From Desulfosarcina sp. (lineage in GTDB: Bacteria > Desulfobacterota > Desulfobacteria > Desulfobacterales > Desulfosarcinaceae), in assembly GCA_030145105.1 (NCBI GenBank), contig JAQYWF010000005.1:1-37097 (forward strand): 37,097 bases of DNA, written 5' to 3'. Positions within the stretch are counted from its first letter, which is position 1; every line of letters starts with the position of its first letter. Of the stretch, positions 32,827-37,097 are shown piece after piece. Below the pieces are notes generated by a model that ran no database searches, was not told the DNA's origin, and saw only the letters and a program-made list of their open reading frames with translations. A program made the translations under genes and the position numbers.

Positions 32827-34128
32827 ATGAGACAAGAAAGAAGGGTTGTGGTTACGGGCCTTGGCCTGGCAACACCGCTTGGGCTTGATCTTGAAGCGTC
32901 TTGGCAAAAAGCACTCGCCGGCGTCTCCGGTATAAAGAAACTGTCTTTGCCGTTAAGCGCTAAATCTCCCGTGCAGGCAGTCGGTTCGGTGTCTGCGGAT
33001 GACTGGGAAGAAATAAAAAAGTATTGCAAGGCCGATCGTATTAAAGAAGGAGAACGCCGCACGCTGTTTGCACTCTGGTCAGCCAAAGAAGCCATCAATG
33101 ACGCCGGTCTCATGCCCGACGCAGCCCAAAAGGTCAACCGAGACCGTTTCGGTGCCATCATTGGCACCGGGGTCAGCATAAACCAGCTTGAAGATATTCA
33201 CCGATGGGTTGGGAAAAATAAAGCATTTGACCTGAAGCAGTTCGGTATGGAATCAGAGCGTGTACACAGTGATTCGATCATGCGATATAACACCAACCGG
33301 CCGGCAGCACTAATTGCCGAAACGTTTGTATTATCGGGTTATAACGCCAGCATCACCACGGCTTGTGCATCCTCAGCACATTCGATCGGTACAGGATACA
33401 GGCTGATAAAAAGAGGCGATGCCGACATGATGTTAGTCGGAGGCGCTGACGCAATGATCAATCCTGTGGGGCTGGTATTCTTCGTTCTGCTGAGAGCAGC
33501 GGCAACATCCGCAGATACGCCTGAAGAAGTCAGCCGACCCTTTGATCGAAAGCGTTCAGGGCTTGTAATGGCAGAGGGGGCTGGAATGGCGATACTCGAG
33601 GAAGAAAGGCATGCATTGAAAAGAGGCGCCTCGATCTACGCCGAAGTTGCCGGATATGGGTCTTCCATGGATGCCTATAAAGCCACTGCGCCCCACCCCA
33701 AAGGAATTGGTGCCCAGCAGTCCATGCAAGCGGCGCTTGTCGATTCAGGGCTTGATCCAGATGAGATTGATTATATCAATGCCCATGGTACCAGCACCAA
33801 ACTGAATGATACCGCAGAGACAGCGGCAATAAAAAAGGTATTTGGCGACCATGCCTACAGACTTTCGGTAAGTTCAAGCAAATCCATTATCGGTCACCTG
33901 TTGGCGGCTTCAGGAGCTGCCGAGTTTGTCTTGACCACGCTGTCGGTAAACCGGGACGAGATTCATCCAACCATCAACCTGAAACATGCCGATCCGAAAT
34001 GTGATCTCGACTATGTGCCCAATGTTAAAAAACAGACGACGGTGCGGGCGGCATTATCCAACTCCTTTGGATTTGGCGGACAGAATGCAACCGTTATCAT
34101 AAAAAAATACAAAGAAGATGCCCAATGA
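32827..34128 (+). CDS. Beta-ketoacyl-ACP synthase (FabF-like KS, active-site complete)
   Basis: TTACASSAHSIG, NAHGTST, SIIGHLLAASGA; strongly similar to the KS at 29699. Confidence 0.92.
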   Translation: MRQERRVVVTGLGLATPLGLDLEASWQKALAGVSGIKKLSLPLSAKSPVQAVGSVSADDWEEIKKYCKADRIKEGERRTLFALWSAKEAINDAGLMPDAAQKVNRDRFGAIIGTGVSINQLEDIHRWVGKNKAFDLKQFGMESERVHSDSIMRYNTNRPAALIAETFVLSGYNASITTACASSAHSIGTGYRLIKRGDADMMLVGGADAMINPVGLVFFVLLRAAATSADTPEEVSRPFDRKRSGLVMAEGAGMAILEEERHALKRGASIYAEVAGYGSSMDAYKATAPHPKGIGAQQSMQAALVDSGLDPDEIDYINAHGTSTKLNDTAETAAIKKVFGDHAYRLSVSSSKSIIGHLLAASGAAEFVLTTLSVNRDEIHPTINLKHADPKCDLDYVPNVKKQTTVRAALSNSFGFGGQNATVIIKKYKEDAQ

Positions 34129-34877
34129 AAATCGATCTAGCGGATAAGATTGCACTGGTTACCGGAGGCGCCAGAGGTATCGGCCGTGAAACCAGCCTGG
34201 TTCTGGCCGAAGCCGGGGCGACCGTCATCATTAATTATAAAAAATCGTCAGAAAAGGCTGAGGCGGTCAGTAACGCAATCAGCGAACGCGGCGGCGCATG
34301 TTGTATCTTCCAAGCGGATGTGTCCGATCCGCAAGAGACCACCCGTTTATTCGACCATATCAGGGACAAATATGGAAAGATCGATATCCTGGTCAACAAC
34401 GCCGGGGTGATCAAGGACAATTTGCTCCTTTCCATGCGGCTTTCCGAATGGGACGCGGTCATCGATACGAATCTCAAAGGGGCCTTTCTATGTGCCCAAA
34501 AGGCTGCTGAGATGATGATTGTCAGGCATTCAGGAAAAATCATCAACATGTCGTCGATCGCATCGCAAAAGGCGGTCAGGGGGCAATCCAACTATGCGGC
34601 GTCCAAAGGCGGACTGGTCTCATTTACCCGGGCCTGCGCCGTTGAACTGGCAGGCAAGGGTATCCAGGTAAATGCCGTATTGCCGGGACTGATTCAGACC
34701 GACATGACCCGGCGAACGATCAAACGGGCCGGCGACAAAATTGACGGGATGATCCCGGCCGGGAGAATTGGGACACCGTCGGATGTGGCCAATTTAATTG
34801 TCTTTTTGGTTTCGGACAAAGCCGACTATATCACCGGTCAAGCGATTCTCGTCGACGGGGGCATGAGCGTCTCATGA
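34125..34877 (+). CDS. fabG: 3-oxoacyl-ACP reductase (FabG-like SDR)
   Basis: ALVTGGARGIGRETSLVLAEAG, NNAGV, YAASKGG; ATGA overlap with the upstream KS stop. Confidence 0.92.
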   Translation: MKIDLADKIALVTGGARGIGRETSLVLAEAGATVIINYKKSSEKAEAVSNAISERGGACCIFQADVSDPQETTRLFDHIRDKYGKIDILVNNAGVIKDNLLLSMRLSEWDAVIDTNLKGAFLCAQKAAEMMIVRHSGKIINMSSIASQKAVRGQSNYAASKGGLVSFTRACAVELAGKGIQVNAVLPGLIQTDMTRRTIKRAGDKIDGMIPAGRIGTPSDVANLIVFLVSDKADYITGQAILVDGGMSVS

Positions 34878-35272
34878 TAAAGATCCTCCAGGGCGTTGAT
34901 ATCGTAGAAATTGGCAAGTTTCGCAAGGTTTTTAGGAAAAGTGACGCCTTTGTGTCTGAAATATTCACCACCGCCGAGAGGCGCTACTGTGAGTCTAAAA
35001 AAGATCCCTTGCTTCATTTTGCGGGTCGATTCGCCTCTAAAGAGGCTACGCTGAAAGCCTTGGGGCTGGGGCTGACCGGGACCGGTATCGACAAGACCTT
35101 TCAAGAAATAGAGGTGGTCACCGGGCCATCGGGAAAGCCGTCGCTCTCATTAACCGGATGGGCCGGCAAAATAAGTCAAAAGAAAAAGATTGACCAACAT
35201 ACGATTTCGATCTCCCACTCAGGAAATTATGCCGTCTCGACAGTCATACTGATCGGCAGTGATAACCGATGA
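34874..35272 (+). CDS. acpS: Holo-[acyl-carrier-protein] synthase
   Basis: GVDIVEIGKF, HFAGRFASKEATLKALG, ISISHSGNYA; start overlaps the fabG stop. Confidence 0.9.
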   Translation: MIKILQGVDIVEIGKFRKVFRKSDAFVSEIFTTAERRYCESKKDPLLHFAGRFASKEATLKALGLGLTGTGIDKTFQEIEVVTGPSGKPSLSLTGWAGKISQKKKIDQHTISISHSGNYAVSTVILIGSDNR

Positions 35273-35300
35273 TCGTTTAGCAGATGAAGGGAAGCTGGCC

Positions 35301-35753
35301 ATGCGCTATTTATTAGTCGATTATATCCATGCATATGAACCAGGGAAATCCATTGAGGGCATCAAGAATGTGGCCATGAGCGAGGACTACCTCGAGTTTC
35401 ACTTCCCCAATAATCCCATTATGCCCGGGGTGATGATGCTGGAGGCCTTCACCCAGCTTGCCGGATGGCTTGTGGCCGCATCGTCGGATTTCCAAAACTG
35501 GTTTCTTGTCAACACGGTTAAAAAATCAAGCTTCTATGGATTGGTTCTGCCTGGCGATCAGTTAAAACTATATGTGCAGCTCGTTGCTGAGGATGGTTCC
35601 GGGCAAATAACATTTAACGGGTTGGGATCGGTAAACGGCAAAAAAAAGGTCATGGCAGGATTTTCGGGGAAAGCGGTGCCCTTAGATGCGTTTGATGATC
35701 GTGAGGCTCAACAAGACTTTTTCAAAATTTTGACAAGGACTGCGAAAAGATAA
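35301..35753 (+). CDS. FabZ-type hotdog dehydratase
   Basis: ORF 35259..35753; start likely at MRYLLVDYIHAYEPG (35301); EFHFPNNPIMPGVMMLEAFTQLAGW. Confidence 0.86.
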   Translation: MRYLLVDYIHAYEPGKSIEGIKNVAMSEDYLEFHFPNNPIMPGVMMLEAFTQLAGWLVAASSDFQNWFLVNTVKKSSFYGLVLPGDQLKLYVQLVAEDGSGQITFNGLGSVNGKKKVMAGFSGKAVPLDAFDDREAQQDFFKILTRTAKR

Positions 35754-35754
35754 A

Positions 35755-37044
35755 ATGTCAAACCGAGATGTTCTGATTACAGGCGTAGGCCTTATTTCAC
35801 CCTTGGGCAAAAATACAGCGGAGAACTGGGCGAAGCTGAAAAAGCTTGAAACAGGAATCTGCCATTACCCAGGTGACGGTCTGCCTGAATTCATGCAATA
35901 TATTGGAAAAATAGATGATTATCATCTTCCGGACAGTATTTCCCCCAGGCAGCGGGGTCAGCTAAAGTTTTTAAACCGCGCGGCGCTGTTTGGTTTGAGT
36001 TCCGTCGATGAAGCCCTCCCATTGGAATCTACGCATTTAGATCATATTGAACCCGGCAGAAGATCGCTTTTTGTCGCCTCGGGCGAACATAATCAGATTG
36101 GCGCGGAGTTTATGTACCCGGCGATCAAGGAAACCCTCGGCAAGGAATGGAAGGATACGGACGGTGATAAATTTAACCGGTCGATGATGGATCGATTCAA
36201 TCCTTTTTTTCTGCTTGACTCCTTGCACAACAACCTGTTCAGTTTTATATCGGCCTATACGGGATTCATGGGTCCTGGTACCAGTTTGTCCAGTATGCCA
36301 CCATGCGGTAATCAGGCGTTGGCGCTCGCCTGCAGAGATATTAAACTAAACAAGGCCGATATCGCTGTAGCCTTGGGTTATGGCAGCTGGATCGCGGATA
36401 TCGCCCGCTATGAGCTGCAAGGCGTTGGCCGGCTGTCTGCCTGCAGCGCAGGCGCAGCTTCATACCGGCCCTTAAATGTGCGCAGAGATGGGTTCATAAC
36501 AGGCGAAGGTGGCGCCGCAATCGTTTTAGAGTCGGCCGAAAGTGCCAAAAGAAGAGGCGCCCAGGTGTTTGGAAAAGTGCTGGCAACAAGCAATTCATTT
36601 GCGTTGAACGAAGATGACAATACGGCCGTGCCGCCCATGGTCAACAACCGGAATATGGCCACAGCCATAAAGCGTTCAGGATGCAGTCAATCTGAGATCG
36701 CCTTTCTGATATCTCAGGGGGATGGCACCCAGGCGGGTGACCGTTCAGAGCTGGAATCGATCGGATCCGTATTGAGCGATCCATCTATCCCTGTTTGTGC
36801 GTTAAAGCCTTACACCGGCCATATGGGCCCTGCAAGTGATCTTGCCGAGATCATTTTTGGAATCTTGGCCGTGAAGGAGGGGTATATTCCGGCAACCCTT
36901 AATTTCACAGAAACGGAAAAAGCGTTCTCCAATCTGAATATTTCAGGTTCTCCTATAATGACTGAAAAAACGATCTTCCTGTCAACAAGCTATGGCGCAA
37001 GTGGCCAGGCTTCCACCGTTTTAATCGATGCCCGCAAAAGTTGA
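35755..37044 (+). CDS. KS-fold protein lacking Cys and first His (CLF/KS-beta-like)
   Basis: TGVGLISPLGKNTAENWAKLKKLETGI KS N-terminus; LSSMPPCGNQALALA (Pro at the Cys position), SQGDGT (Gln at the His position), TGHMGPASD retained. Confidence 0.85.
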   Translation: MSNRDVLITGVGLISPLGKNTAENWAKLKKLETGICHYPGDGLPEFMQYIGKIDDYHLPDSISPRQRGQLKFLNRAALFGLSSVDEALPLESTHLDHIEPGRRSLFVASGEHNQIGAEFMYPAIKETLGKEWKDTDGDKFNRSMMDRFNPFFLLDSLHNNLFSFISAYTGFMGPGTSLSSMPPCGNQALALACRDIKLNKADIAVALGYGSWIADIARYELQGVGRLSACSAGAASYRPLNVRRDGFITGEGGAAIVLESAESAKRRGAQVFGKVLATSNSFALNEDDNTAVPPMVNNRNMATAIKRSGCSQSEIAFLISQGDGTQAGDRSELESIGSVLSDPSIPVCALKPYTGHMGPASDLAEIIFGILAVKEGYIPATLNFTETEKAFSNLNISGSPIMTEKTIFLSTSYGASGQASTVLIDARKS

Positions 37045-37097
37045 TGCTTAAATAAGCGAGACCATTCATTGCTATGAAAAAGAAGAGCAAATTCATC

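Noticed and set aside
37074-37097. Start of another ORF (MKKKSKFI...) at the right edge
   Set aside because: Only eight codons visible; not enough to call a gene.

Overview
This 37 kb window looks like a deltaproteobacterial (Desulfobacterota-type) chromosome segment with four blocks. (1) Positions 1-14.2 kb hold a HoxU/NuoG-like iron-sulfur protein gene flanked by two copies of an inverted-repeat-bounded dispersed element. A minus-strand carbonyl-branch Wood-Ljungdahl cluster follows: acsD with a long Ala/Lys-rich tail, cooS/acsA, acsB, acsC and acsE, plus a RACo-type ASKHA ferredoxin activator and an acetyl-CoA hydrolase/transferase-GNAT fusion. (2) Positions 14.4-19.9 kb hold a TakP-like TRAP transporter operon (dctP, an oversized dctQ, and a dctM with a C-terminal coiled-coil extension), preceded by a decayed dctQ remnant. 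(3) Positions 20.1-27.9 kb hold a RapA-like helicase/ATPase gene split by an apparent 1-nt frameshift, a small membrane-anchored protein gene and hrpA. (4) Positions 28.3-37.1 kb hold a plus-strand type II FAS/PKS-like cluster: SDR, ACP with zinc ribbon, KS, KS lacking the catalytic Cys, hotdog dehydratase, KS, KR, AcpS, second dehydratase, and a second KS lacking Cys and His. The cluster continues beyond the right edge. The best candidate for something undescribed is this last cluster, which appears to carry two KS-alpha/CLF-like pairs and a carrier protein fused to a zinc ribbon. All calls come from reading motifs and recalled family sequences; no searches were run.
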